Source: Streptomyces sp. NBC_01591 (GTDB taxonomy: Bacteria > Actinomycetota > Actinomycetes > Streptomycetales > Streptomycetaceae). Taken from it: a DNA stretch of 64,000 nucleotides. The notes below the pieces were generated by a model. It searched no databases. It saw only the letters and a list, made by a program, of their open reading frames with translations, and had not been told where the DNA came from. Made by a program: the position numbers and the translations under genes. The stretch spans positions 806,001 through 870,000 of the forward strand of contig NZ_CP109328.1 of NCBI RefSeq assembly GCF_035918155.1, given 5' to 3'. The stretch's first letter is position 1, and each line of letters begins with the position of its first letter. Below are positions 19,001 to 26,541 of the stretch, piece after piece.

Positions 19001-20480
19001 CGAGCGGGTGCAGATCCTGGAACAGGGCGTGCGAGCGCTGGAGGCGGGACAGATGCCCGACCTCGATGGCCTCCCCGCCCTGGACCACACGGTCCGGGGC
19101 CCCGACGTGGTCCGTACCGCCGAACTGCTGGAACGCGGCCGGGGCCTGCTGCTGGCGCGCCGCATCGAGGCCCGCGCAGACATCGGCGATCTGCAGGGCG
19201 CGCACCCCGAACTGGCCGAAGAGTTCGAGCAGTTGACCGACCGAATCGACACGCGGCCCGAGTCAGCCGCCGCCGGAGCCGCCGAGTGGGCCCGGCTCGC
19301 AGGCCTGCGCGCGTCCAACGAACTGGACGATCTCGTACGGCGCATCCGCACGCGGCCGGGCTTCGAGGGCTTCCTGCGGCCGCTGACCGCAGAGGAGTCC
19401 AAGGCGCTCGCGGCCGAAGGCCCCGTCGTCGTCCTCAACCACGGCAAGCGCTACTGCCACGCCCTCGTCATCACCCAGCGGTCGGTCACCGCACTGCGCC
19501 TCGACCCCGAGGCCAACGAGATCACCGACGCGGCGCGCCGGCTGCGCGACGCCGTCGATGCCATCAACGCGCAGGGCACGTCCCGTCCTTCGCCGCTTCA
19601 ACTCGTCGCCGCAGGCAAGGAGGTCCGCGAGACGCTGGCGTGGACCTGGCACAGGATCGTGCGCCCGGTCCTGGAGTCCGTCGGGGCGGTGGAACCCGTC
19701 CCGCGCCACGGCGCGTGGCCGTGCATCTGGTGGGTGCCGACCGGCCCATTCAGCGCCCTGCCACTGCACGCGGCCGAGTGCGCGGCGCCCGACTGCGCCG
19801 AGGACGGCTGCGGTGCCGCCCTCGACGCCGTGGTGTCGTCGTACGCGCCTGGCCTGCAGACCCTTGCGTACGCACGAGCACGCGCCCGGCAGCGCGACAC
19901 GGCCGACCACGGCAGCGCCCTGCTGGTCGCCGCGCCCGAGGACGATCTCCCCGGTGTTGCGTCGGCAGCCGCCCACGCGGCCGAACTCCTAGGCGCACAG
20001 GCGCCGTTGATCGGCCCGGCCGCCACCCGCGAGGCCGTGCTCGCCGCGCTGCACGACGCCTCGTGGGCCCATTTCGGCTGCCACGCGACGACGGACCCGG
20101 CGGAGCCCTCCGGCGCCCTGCTGCATCTGCCCAGCGGCGAGCCGGTCTCGGTCCTGGAGATCTGCCGGGTCCGCCCGCGTTCGGCACGGCTCGCCTTCCT
20201 CGCGGCCTGCGGCACCGCACGCACCGCCGAACGCCTCGCGGACGAGGCCATTCACATCACGAGTTCGTTCCTGCTGGCGGGCTTCCCGACGGCAGTCGGC
20301 ACGCTGTGGAAGATCGACAGCACGCACGCGGACCACATGACGCGCAACTTCTATCGCCGAACGACTGCTCCCGACAGCCCCGGTGTCGCGCACGCCCTGC
20401 ACGACACCGTCCGCCAGTTGCGGCGCCGCATCCCGGAGAGGCCGCATATCTGGGCGGCGTACATCCACGCGGGGGCGTAG
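16059..20480 (+). CDS. CHAT-domain (caspase-like) protein with a long helical-repeat N-terminus
   Basis: The 1,473-aa product ends in a CHAT peptidase domain (about residues 1150-1473). The catalytic dyad is visible as His1342 (WAHFGCHATTD) and Cys1384 (LAFLAACGTART), followed by SSFLLAGFPTAVGTLWKID, all canonical. The remaining ~1,100 residues are alanine/leucine-rich helices of TPR-like type with repeated acidic loops, suited to sensing or protein binding. There is no signal peptide or membrane segment, so it acts in the cytoplasm. CHAT proteases in bacteria are known as gasdermin activators and as effectors in type III-E CRISPR and other conflict systems. No gasdermin or Cas gene is nearby; the divergent Cys-cluster and membrane proteins are the natural partner candidates. 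The start has a weak ribosome site (agcggcg). The frame is intact over 4.4 kb, which argues for function. Confidence 0.88.
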   Translation: MSELRERVVERLTRAHSTGDAAPLRDQEAVTDALALLGEAAPSPEASIGLEAVAAVFWTFWGRHQGAEDPEAAQNTGVGVAVFGFLCPRLPEEAGLPESLKENFDPADPSHEARFAHLVCSVHADVAVNGAPQERAAALDRALAWSDAALESVRADDHVGFVELAIYAHDLWMHRFQTKADPDGLVAAARYGREVCTRLAVEPGLFDPDGARAAAAACLRTVVDSARLLGTPRLAQVERLVAAVPDDALTPETADGLRFLRRLDAQPVTWPGERDLRVGAVIADAGVAEQDAGRVACGVRRLRAALADTPAGHPERTAVTVALGRALAALTRACDDADAALEATELLASAGALSDEHSEMLAAYREFESLSESDDPDALGRAAPLLGRFAAWDRERAAREGRQIDLDLEVLSLTAGFEPDDSADERIGRYRSALAVLPADHPNRHAHVAVLAALTGLRAEALRSSAPARAGLLDVESRELTEETLTAAPPDFPATDLLRRGLFEAALSVAALAITADVTRDEDMPDELRRTLTQLSRMADVRLDSPEHLDSDIATLRELLDATDEDDPQLRRHLAGVLGSALSASVAERPDPAVLEEVVQLLRYAGADSGDAPGRFDRNLADALTALSAGSFDAEGAREAAALLASAPGPAPLTPEEATLHDGAAVTRTDREVLAARTEFHNALQNYLFGHEPAQLERARRIAHRLRKITRAWAADGEDPPWYDLMGDAYVDLVETVGPGGPRPDLDDTVVEQCRRTFEACPAGHPMRPMVTMTLARVLMQRAATLRTSEPERSRALLAEAQGLEGVRREARPDGSPIDMAGMISSVVDLIGRDRLPEVSTTDALGPARRPEVSGTDDAPGPAPANSSSFRPLAAVLDLLRSRLAGHAAPDGWNNPALPVWMRAHGEIAAAAGVLGRGEPRIDLALAHLEAAVEAMAGITDRGSDQTSAEHGLSTFEGDIRSIVELILSSLELRESAVQVAERVQILEQGVRALEAGQMPDLDGLPALDHTVRGPDVVRTAELLERGRGLLLARRIEARADIGDLQGAHPELAEEFEQLTDRIDTRPESAAAGAAEWARLAGLRASNELDDLVRRIRTRPGFEGFLRPLTAEESKALAAEGPVVVLNHGKRYCHALVITQRSVTALRLDPEANEITDAARRLRDAVDAINAQGTSRPSPLQLVAAGKEVRETLAWTWHRIVRPVLESVGAVEPVPRHGAWPCIWWVPTGPFSALPLHAAECAAPDCAEDGCGAALDAVVSSYAPGLQTLAYARARARQRDTADHGSALLVAAPEDDLPGVASAAAHAAELLGAQAPLIGPAATREAVLAALHDASWAHFGCHATTDPAEPSGALLHLPSGEPVSVLEICRVRPRSARLAFLAACGTARTAERLADEAIHITSSFLLAGFPTAVGTLWKIDSTHADHMTRNFYRRTTAPDSPGVAHALHDTVRQLRRRIPERPHIWAAYIHAGA

Positions 20481-20814
20481 GAACCCCTGGCAGGAACAGG
20501 GTCAGGGCAGGGGAGAACAGTGCAGGTTCACCAGCAGACGCCAGACCCGCAGCACGATCTCGTCGGGAGTGGCCTCGATCAGTCCCAGCCCTGGTACTCG
20601 GTGCGTGACGCTGTCTGCGCGACGGAGACCGCGTGTTCCTCACCCACTCCACGACGGGCCGTGGCAACGAGCAGGCCGATGGACCCGTTGACCTGCTCGA
20701 CATGACGCCGTACGGCCGCGGCGGGGCGGGGAAGGACAACCAGGGGCAGTTCACCGGTCCCCGAGCTGCCGGAGCACCCCGCCTACCATCGCTGAACTCC
20801 ATCGCCGCTTCGCG
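20481..20814. other. Stretch after the CHAT gene, no recognised gene
   Basis: Short open frames exist on both strands but none has a domain or a good ribosome site. A degenerate reading across 20520-20830 hints at a broken gene whose end is the fragment at 20815. Confidence 0.25.
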
Positions 20815-20988
20815 ATGCAGGCGCCCCTGAGAGACACCAGCCGCACATGGCTCAGCACCACCATTGAGACCACAGCCAGACAGATCGAAGCCCTCTTGCC
20901 TCCCAATGCCTCCGACGAGGCAGAACTGAGACTGGCTCTGTATGCGACACGGAGCAGCGTTTTGACAGCAGTTTCGGCAGCGCTGTGA
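20815..20988 (+). pseudogene. Possible C-terminal fragment of a helical protein
   Basis: In frame with an ATG at 20815 are 57 codons giving MQAPLRDTSRTWLSTTIE and EALLPPNASDEAELRLALYA, ending TAVSAAL at a TGA (20986-20988). The frame extends upstream through TIAELHRRFA with no start. Composition is that of a real helical protein tail. The family is unknown. Confidence 0.3.
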
Positions 20989-21311
20989 CTGTCGGGGCGC
21001 ATCGAATGTTCACGACGGCGGGCAGCAGTACGGGGCACTTCATGGGGGCAGCGGAGTTCGAGGTGCCCTGCTGCTTGTGCAGGGACAAGACAAAAGCGCT
21101 GGCTACGGGGTAGGCCGCCGGTAGTGGCCGCGCCGTCGCCGTGTGACCGTCTTCGGACCGAGCTGCTGCCCATCGTCGTGAACATCGACCCCGCCGCGCT
21201 GCGAGCGCCTTCCGCAGCCGTGAACAATCGCTGCCGAGAATCGTGGACAAAGCCAGGCCTTCATTGTCGACACCAGAGGCGCCCCGCCCGGGCCTTTGAC
21301 GAAGTGTCCCG

Positions 21312-22041
21312 TCAGAGAGGGCGGCGTCCGGTCAGGTCCTGCCACTCCTGCCGGGCATCGTCGAGAGCCTCTGGCGCTCGCGGGAGCTTGAGTATCTGCA
21401 CTGTGGCGCGCGCGTGTCTTCTCCAGCCGCTCCTGTGCCACATCCACCAGCTCTGTCGCCTCCTGGGCCTTGCGCAACTCGGCTTCGAGCGTGCGGATGT
21501 CTCCGGCGCGCCTCTCACTCAGGCGCTGCGCCGCAACGGCCGCGTTCTGGATCTGCACGCTGAACCGGCGCACCGCATCCTCGGGAAACTCCTGGCCCTC
21601 GTAGCGTTCCATGTACTGGCGTCCGTCCGGCTGCGTCAGGTACACGTACGAGACGTGCGTGGGCTGGGCGAGATCGAACCGGACTTGCATTCCCGCCAGT
21701 TGCATTTCTTCGTCGCCGATGAGGACCGAGTTCTCGTGCAGGGCGATCTTGCCGAGCTGCTTGACGAGTGCTCCTCGATGCGGTGTGCGCAGTTGCTGCA
21801 GCTCGGACTCCACCTGCCGGATCCGGCGCCGGTAGGCCCACTCGGCCCGCTTCACCTCGGTCCGTGCCTGCCACGTCTCGCGACGGGCTGTGCCCCGCAG
21901 CTCGCGCACCGCGCCGCGGGCATCGGCCAGAGTCTGCCGGTGCTCCTGGTGCTCCTCGTGGAACGCGTACGCCCACCCACCCGGATACCGGATGAGCCGG
22001 CAGGCCGTCCACCACACGCCCAGGGAACCCAGTACGACCAC
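21312..22041 (-). pseudogene. Membrane-anchored coiled-coil protein, frameshifted near its end
   Basis: From about 22041 (GTG) leftward the product has one N-terminal transmembrane helix (VVVLGSLGVWWTACRLI). A long charged coiled coil follows (EEHQEHRQTLADARGAVREL, then KRAEWAYRRRIRQVESELQQ). Next is a compact beta-rich middle (VLIGDEEMQLAGMQVRFDL and THVSYVYLTQPDGRQYMERY), and a second coiled coil comes last. In a run of CG repeats near 21405 the frame shifts; the other frame supplies the tail PEALDDARQEWQDLTGRRPL to the TGA at 21312. The N-terminal end abuts a serine hydrolase fragment on the opposite strand, so the true start may be lost. Function unknown. Confidence 0.6.
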
Positions 22042-22090
22042 CCACCAGATTGCCCAGTGAAAGGACCCGGCGCCCCGCGACGCCGGTCCC

Positions 22091-22357
22091 GCCGCCGCGC
22101 GACTCCGAGGACCTCGGCTGACCCGGCACAGGATCGCGAGCGGCTTCCGGCTGCCGGTGCGGGTCGCGGCCAAGAGCGGCAGCCTGGTCGGCGTGGTCCG
22201 CAACGAGATCGGTCTGATCTCCAATCCCGACGGCCGCCGATACGCCGCCGCCGTCTTCACCCGATCCCTGCCGGGCTCGGACGACGTCGCGATCAGCGGA
22301 GCCATCGGTACTGCCACCGCACTGGCCGTCACCGCGCTTCGGGAGGAAGGCTCGTGA
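22091..22357 (+). pseudogene. C-terminal fragment of a serine hydrolase (class A beta-lactamase-like)
   Basis: About 88 codons read RHRIASGFRLPVRVAAKSGS, then VVRNEIGLISNPDGRRYAAA and a helical tail ending ALREEGS at the TGA 22357. The KSG triad and the following beta strands match the KTG box and last strands of penicillin-binding/beta-lactamase-type hydrolases. The SxxK and SxN motifs are missing, because the fragment starts at the junction with the coiled-coil gene. It is inactive. Confidence 0.6.
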
Positions 22358-22533
22358 GGAGCCTCCTGGCGCCGGATACCAACCCCCAGCACCTCACGAA
22401 CTGAGCACGTTCACTCGTACGCAGCTGAGCATGTAGGAGTCAGCCGCCGTCGACAGGCTGGTGTCTTGAGGCGGGCGAGAACGTCGTCGGGCCTTCGGGT
22501 GATGACGAGTGCATTACTTCCTGCGCTGGTTTT

Positions 22534-23760
22534 CTAACCGTCCACATCGATTCTGAGTAGAGCGAGAGCCTTGTCCAGAGTCGCCTCGACCTCCCCCGGG
22601 TGGCCCCCGTGCGCGATCACCGATCCCAGTCGGTCGTACGCGCTCTGCGCGGGGCGCAGGCGTCTGCCAGGGGTTCCGGTGACCGTTACACGCTCCACGT
22701 CGGGCAGGGCGGCGGCCTGCGTGGTGCCCGTGATTCGGCGGAGGGTGCCCGTGGTCGTCGGGAGGAGGAAGGCGACTCCCGCGTGGCCGCGGCGGCGCGG
22801 TCGCAGGTCCGGTGTGCCGCCGCTGGCGGCGTGAATCTGCTGGTCCAGGAGGTCCACGCCCTCGGCGAGGCGGATCAGTTCCGGGATCATGCCGCCGGCC
22901 AAGCGCGGGTTGAGTTCGATCAGGGTGGCGTCGGCGTCGGTCAGTTTGACCTCGATGTGGCACGGGCCGTTCTGTATGTCGAGCACCCGGAGGGCGTCGA
23001 TCGCGGCCCGGCGCAGCGCCGTCTGCTGCTCGTCGTCGAGCGGGGCCGGGTAGATGTGGCGTGTTTCCACGAAGTGCGGCCCGCTCGTCACCGACTTCTG
23101 GGTGATGCCCACGCAGGTGTGCTCGCCTGCCACGGAGAACGTCTCGACGCTGTACTCGGGCGCGTCGAGGAATTCCTCCAGCAGCACGGCGCCCGCCGCT
23201 TCCTGGCCACGCACGTTCGTGCGCACGGCCAGGACCCGGTCGGTGTGCTCGTTCAACTCGGCGCGGGTGAGGCACCGGCGTACGAGCTGCGAGCCGGAGT
23301 CGTCGACGGGCTTGACGACGCAGGGCAGGCCCACCCGGGAGACGGCGTCGTCCAGCTCGTCCGGCGTGCGTGCCACGGCGAACCGGGGCTGGGGCACCCC
23401 GGCGGCCACGAGCGCGGCCCGGACCTGTGCCTTGTCGCGGGCGCGGCGGACCGCGTCGGGCGGGTTGCCGGGGAGGTCGAGCTCGCGGGCCATCTGCGCG
23501 ACGGCGGGCACGTAGAACTCGCTGGTGGTGGTGATGCCCGCGAGGCTGCCGGCCGGGAGGGAGTCCAGGGCGGCGCGCAGCGCGGCAGGGGTGTTGGTGT
23601 CGCAGAGGACGACCTCGGCGCCCGTCTCGTCGAGACCGGCGTAGCGGGTGGCGTCCGAGGTGAGGAAGACGGGGACGAAGCCGGCTTCGCGCGCCGTGCG
23701 CAGCGCGATCATTCCCGTACCGGTCGTGTTGGCCTCGACGAAGGCCGGGTGCTGGGGCAT
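22534..23760 (-). CDS. ATP-grasp carboxylate-amine ligase
   Basis: The 408-aa product has an N-terminal pre-ATP-grasp domain (VEANTTGTGMIALRTAREAG, DTNTPAALRAAL) and then the ATP-grasp fold. The visible parts are RRARDKAQVRAALVAAGVPQ, VGLPCVVKPVDDSGSQLV (lysine of the ATP site), VLLEEFLDAPEYSVE and the magnesium-binding HIEVKLTD...LIELNPRLAGGMIPEL. Such enzymes couple a carboxylate to an amine through an acyl phosphate, using ATP. Stand-alone members are common in dipeptide and small-metabolite pathways. It lies 59 bp downstream of the lyase gene in the same direction, behind a thioesterase tail, so it probably belongs to one operon. The substrate is not known. The ribosome site before 23760 is weak. 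Confidence 0.85.
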   Translation of the reverse strand: MPQHPAFVEANTTGTGMIALRTAREAGFVPVFLTSDATRYAGLDETGAEVVLCDTNTPAALRAALDSLPAGSLAGITTTSEFYVPAVAQMARELDLPGNPPDAVRRARDKAQVRAALVAAGVPQPRFAVARTPDELDDAVSRVGLPCVVKPVDDSGSQLVRRCLTRAELNEHTDRVLAVRTNVRGQEAAGAVLLEEFLDAPEYSVETFSVAGEHTCVGITQKSVTSGPHFVETRHIYPAPLDDEQQTALRRAAIDALRVLDIQNGPCHIEVKLTDADATLIELNPRLAGGMIPELIRLAEGVDLLDQQIHAASGGTPDLRPRRRGHAGVAFLLPTTTGTLRRITGTTQAAALPDVERVTVTGTPGRRLRPAQSAYDRLGSVIAHGGHPGEVEATLDKALALLRIDVDG

Positions 23761-23819
23761 GGTGCTCGTTTCTGCCGGGCCGAGGGGGCGGGAGGGAGCG
23801 GGAGGGCGGACGGGGTCTG

Positions 23820-25215
23820 TCACCGGTCGTCGCCCCCTGTGAGCCCGAGCAGACGGTCGACCAGACGGACCGCCGCCTCCGGGGCCTCCTGCCGCCGCTG
23901 CCAGTCGGCCGTCAGGGCGGAGATGCGGTCGAACTGCTCGGCGAGCAGGGCCGCGCTGGCGGAGGGCGCGGCGGAACCGGTGCCGGCCCTGCGTTCGAGC
24001 TCGCCGTCCGCCGAGAGCAGCGACCCCAGGCCGACGGCGCTGTTTCCGGCCTGGTGGCCGTGCTCCGAGGCGATGCGGTGCAGTGCCTCCGGGTCCGGCT
24101 CGGTGGCCGGCCGCCAGGACTCCGCCGCGTCGAGGACGTACCGTCCGGCGATGACCTGGGCCTCCCGCCACGGGACCCCGTCCGCGAGGGTCAGTTCGTT
24201 CGCGAGCGAGAACGCACTGAGGTACTCGCGCTCGCACGCCACGCGCAGACGCCGGGTGTCGAACCGGAGATTGCGGAAGACGGCGGTCGCGATCCGCAGC
24301 ATCGACCGCAGGTCGCCCAGCTGCCGCGTCATCTGGGCCGAGCCCTCCTTGGAGACCTCGACCGTGTTGCTGAAAGGCGTGCCGCGCTGGGTGGTCGCGG
24401 CGTCCACGTACCAGGACAGGGCGTGACTGCTCTTGCCCCGCAGGCGCTCCAGGACCGGGTAGTTCTTCTTCTGCGGCATCGCGGAGGAGATCGCGGCCAT
24501 CTCGTCGGGCAGTTCGACGAAGGCGTACTGGCCGCCGGCCCAGTTCATGAGATCCGTGAAGAACCGGCTCATGCCGATGCCGAACGTGGCGCACTCCGCT
24601 GCGAGTTCGAGCTGCCAGCCGCGGGAGGCGACGGACACCAGCGCGTGCGGGTTCGGCTTGGCGAAGCCGAGGAGGTGCGCGAGCCGCTCGCGGTCCCAGT
24701 CGAGCTGCTGGCCGGCCATGGCTCCGGCACCGAGCGGCGAGGACTCCGTGCCGTCGTACCAGGCGAGCAGGCGCTCGGCGGTGTGCAGCAGGTGGTCGCA
24801 GAGAGCGGTGAGGAAGAAGGCGGGGGTGATCACCTGGCCCAGCTGGAGCTGTGCGCACGCCTGGAAGTCGTTCCGGCTGCGGTCGACGCGCCAGGCGGGG
24901 ACGGGGGCGGACAGCCGGTGGCCGACGGAGACCTCGATGGCGAAGGAGAGGTCGGAGAAGTTGGCCTGGGGGTCGGCCGTGAGGGAGGCGGCGGTGAGCC
25001 CGTCGAGGGCCGTGGCGATGTCGTGGGCCTGCCGTTCGGTCAGCACGCCGAGCCGTGTGTACTGCCAGGAGCAGTGCCTTCTCCGTACGCAGGTAGAAGG
25101 GCAGCAGGTGGGCCACGTCGTACGCGAACTGAGGTTCGAGCACCTCGTCGTGGAGCAGGGCGGCAGGGGCCTGTGTGATCCGTCCGGTCAAGGACGGTGT
25201 TCCGGGAGCGGTCAT
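23820..25215 (-). pseudogene. Argininosuccinate-lyase-like enzyme with a single frameshift
   Basis: The ATG at 25215 has a strong ribosome site (GGAGG, 5 nt upstream). The first ~48 codons (MTAPGTPSLTGRITQAPAAL, FYLRTEKALL) are in one frame and the remaining 410 in another; dropping one G near 25067 joins them into an enzyme of about 460 aa. Lyase-family marks are WRVDRSRNDFQACAQLQL (the RSRND motif) and the signature loop ISSAMPQKKN with its catalytic serine. The family eliminates fumarate from aspartate-derived adducts. Next to an ATP-grasp ligase it is more likely a secondary-metabolism paralogue than ArgH; some clusters use such pairs to move nitrogen. Whether the frameshift is real decides if it is active. 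Confidence 0.75.
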
Positions 25216-25250
25216 GCCTGCCTCCTGAGGGGTCGTGGTCGCGTGGTGGG

Positions 25251-25610
25251 TCATGCCGGCGTCATCCGGTCCGGCGTCGGGATGTCCGCGGAGGCGGGGG
25301 CAGGGGCAGGGGACGACTCGCTTTCGGCGGCGATCCGGTGGCAGAGTGCGGCGAGGTGGGCCGCGTTGCCCGGCGCCACCATGGACATGTGGTCGTCGGC
25401 TGTCGTGGACCCGCATCGCGCCGTCGATCAGCCGCTCCCAGCCGCGCAGGCACCGCTCGGCCGAGTCGTGCAGCACCGGGGAGCGGTTCTCCGGGCCCGC
25501 GTTGCGGCCCTCCGCGGAGACGACCAGGTGGGCGTCGCCCTCGTACGGCTCCGGACGGTACTCCGTGAGGGGCGTCTGCGGGCCGCCGCGAGGGGTGGTG
25601 GCGACGAGGC
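25251..25610 (-). pseudogene. Thioesterase domain, C-terminal remnant (NRPS/type II TE-like)
   Basis: One frame gives RPEPYEGDAHLVVSAEGRNA and RSPVLHDSAERCLRGWERLI. After a shift near 25405 the other gives DHMSMVAPGNAAHLAALCHR, ending DRMTPA at the TGA 25253-25251. The order Y-x-G-D, W-x(3)-GA and DHMSM with a trailing helix matches the end of NRPS-type thioesterases, where the His of the catalytic triad is in DH. The rest of the gene is gone, replaced near 25610 by a recombinase tail on the other strand. It lies 35 bp upstream of the lyase gene. Confidence 0.6.
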
Positions 25611-25611
25611 A

Positions 25612-25786
25612 GGGACACGCCACCCAGCTCATGGCAGAGGCCGAGCGCCTGGAGAAGCAAGCAGTCTCCGAGATCGTCCCCGAACCGCTCGCCGATCGCC
25701 TTCGCCAACGCGCGGAAAACCTTCGCCACCTCGTAGTCCAGCACCACCACAACCGCATCGCCGACCAGGAGAAGACCACGGCATGA
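25612..25786 (+). pseudogene. C-terminal end of a recombinase/integrase
   Basis: The frame contains LMAEAERLEKQAVSEIVPEP and RQRAENLRHLVVQHHHNRIA, ending QEKTTA at a TGA that overlaps the next start codon (ATGA). I associate this tail and gene order with actinobacterial tyrosine-type recombinases followed by a DUF6262-like partner. The catalytic part is absent. Confidence 0.5.
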
Positions 25787-26199
25787 GTCCGGCCCCCGAC
25801 GAACGCGACCGCATTCGAGCCGCCATGGAGCGCATCCTGGCTGGAGCCGCCGAGCGTTCGAATGGCGCTCTGACCGTCGTTGCCCTGGCCGCCGAGGCGG
25901 ATGTCCCCCGCAACGCGCTTACCCAGCGCCACCGGGACCTGAAGAACAAGTTCTACGCCAAGGTCAAAGAGAGGGGCCAGCCGACCGACGCCGAAGTGCG
26001 GCTGAGGCAGATCGTGAAACTCAAGGAACTCCGCGCCGCGGACCATGAGGAACTCGCCGAACTACGCGCCGACCGCGAGACCCTGGTCCGCGTCGTCAAC
26101 CAGCTGACCCTGGAAATCCGGCAGCTTCGCCAGCAGCTCGCGGCCCCCGATCCCGTCGTACGGGCGCTGCCCACCCAACCTCGTCCACCCGCAGGGTGA
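25783..26199 (+). CDS. DUF6262/TnpC-like helix-turn-helix and coiled-coil protein
   Basis: The 138-aa product has a short HTH (ALTVVALAAEADVPRNALTQ, residues about 25-50), then RHRDLKNKFYAKVKER and a leucine-zipper-like helix (LAELRADRETLVRVVNQLTL, residues about 85-125). This is the usual make-up of the small partner protein encoded after paired tyrosine recombinases of Tn554 type, where it helps transposition. Its start overlaps the recombinase stop by 4 bp, so translation is coupled. The recombinase itself is only a stub here, so the element can no longer move by itself. Confidence 0.6.
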   Translation: MSPAPDERDRIRAAMERILAGAAERSNGALTVVALAAEADVPRNALTQRHRDLKNKFYAKVKERGQPTDAEVRLRQIVKLKELRAADHEELAELRADRETLVRVVNQLTLEIRQLRQQLAAPDPVVRALPTQPRPPAG

Positions 26200-26212
26200 G
26201 GCAATCATCCGG

Positions 26213-26235
26213 CCGCCGCCTCAGTGAGGCGGCGG
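26213..26235. terminator. Bidirectional terminator hairpin
   Basis: CCGCCGCCTCA pairs with TGAGGCGGCGG in a near-perfect stem with a very small loop. It sits between the convergent ends of the DUF6262-like gene (26199) and the 41-aa gene (26268). Confidence 0.7.
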
Positions 26236-26267
26236 CAGGATGAGGTTCTCGCCTCTTGCGGGTGGCC

Positions 26268-26393
26268 TCAGCGGCGTTGGAACCACCACAGAGCTCCTGT
26301 GACGATCAGTCCCCCTGCGGTGGTTGCTGCACCACGCAGCATGGCAAACGTGATCATGCGGCGGATCCGGCGCTTGTCCCGTGAGCCCTTCAT
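26268..26393 (-). CDS. 41-aa membrane peptide
   Basis: An ATG at 26393 stands 7 nt behind a very strong ribosome site (GGGGAGG). The peptide starts MKGSRDKRRIRRMI, then forms one transmembrane helix (FAMLRGAATTAGGLIVTGAL) and ends WWFQRR. Positive charges lie on both sides of the helix. It is below the size usually annotated. Its first codon is 3 bp after the stop of an even smaller upstream frame, so the two are likely coupled. Function unknown; small peptides of this kind occur on actinomycete mobile elements. Confidence 0.55.
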   Translation of the reverse strand: MKGSRDKRRIRRMITFAMLRGAATTAGGLIVTGALWWFQRR

Positions 26394-26396
26394 CTT

Positions 26397-26468
26397 CTAC
26401 CTCCCCGGTTCGCCGGTCGGCGTGTCCGACCGGGTCGGATACCGAAGGTGCCTTCTGGTGTCGGCCAT
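26397..26468 (-). CDS. 23-aa leader-like reading frame
   Basis: A basic frame starts at ATG 26468 (MADTRRHLRYPTRSDTPTG) and ends at a TAG just before the 41-aa gene. Its own last codons hold the GGGGAGG ribosome site of that gene. It has no visible ribosome site of its own, and an in-frame extension runs upstream toward the divergent HTH gene. It could be a translated leader or the end of a slightly longer gene. Confidence 0.3.
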   Translation of the reverse strand: MADTRRHLRYPTRSDTPTGEPGR

Positions 26469-26504
26469 GGCCACGAAGTAGGGGAAGTCTGCAGGTCGCT
26501 CGCG

Positions 26505-26529
26505 GATAATGGGGGTTTTCCGCGGAAAA
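26505..26529 (+). promoter_or_regulatory. Probable promoter -10 and palindromic operator of the HTH-S1 gene
   Basis: GATAAT at 26505-26510 fits a -10 box. It is followed at 26516-26529 by a perfect 14-bp palindrome TTTTCCGCGGAAAA, then AGGAGG and the TTG start. A palindrome at the transcription start is a typical autorepressor site. No clear -35 box is present. Confidence 0.5.
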
Positions 26530-26541
26530 TAGGAGGTCGCA

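Noticed and set aside
16974..19205. Leftward open frame of 743 codons inside the CHAT gene
   Set aside because: It is the antisense shadow of the CHAT coding strand; no domain, and GC-skewed codons force such open frames.
18317..20608. Rightward open frame of 763 codons in another frame of the CHAT gene
   Set aside because: Arginine/proline-rich, low-complexity product, no ribosome site; the CHAT frame explains the region.
22534..26046. One continuous leftward frame of 1,170 codons, like a giant fusion protein
   Set aside because: Only its ends are coding (ATP-grasp, start of the lyase, part of a thioesterase); the middle is a wrong frame of the lyase gene.
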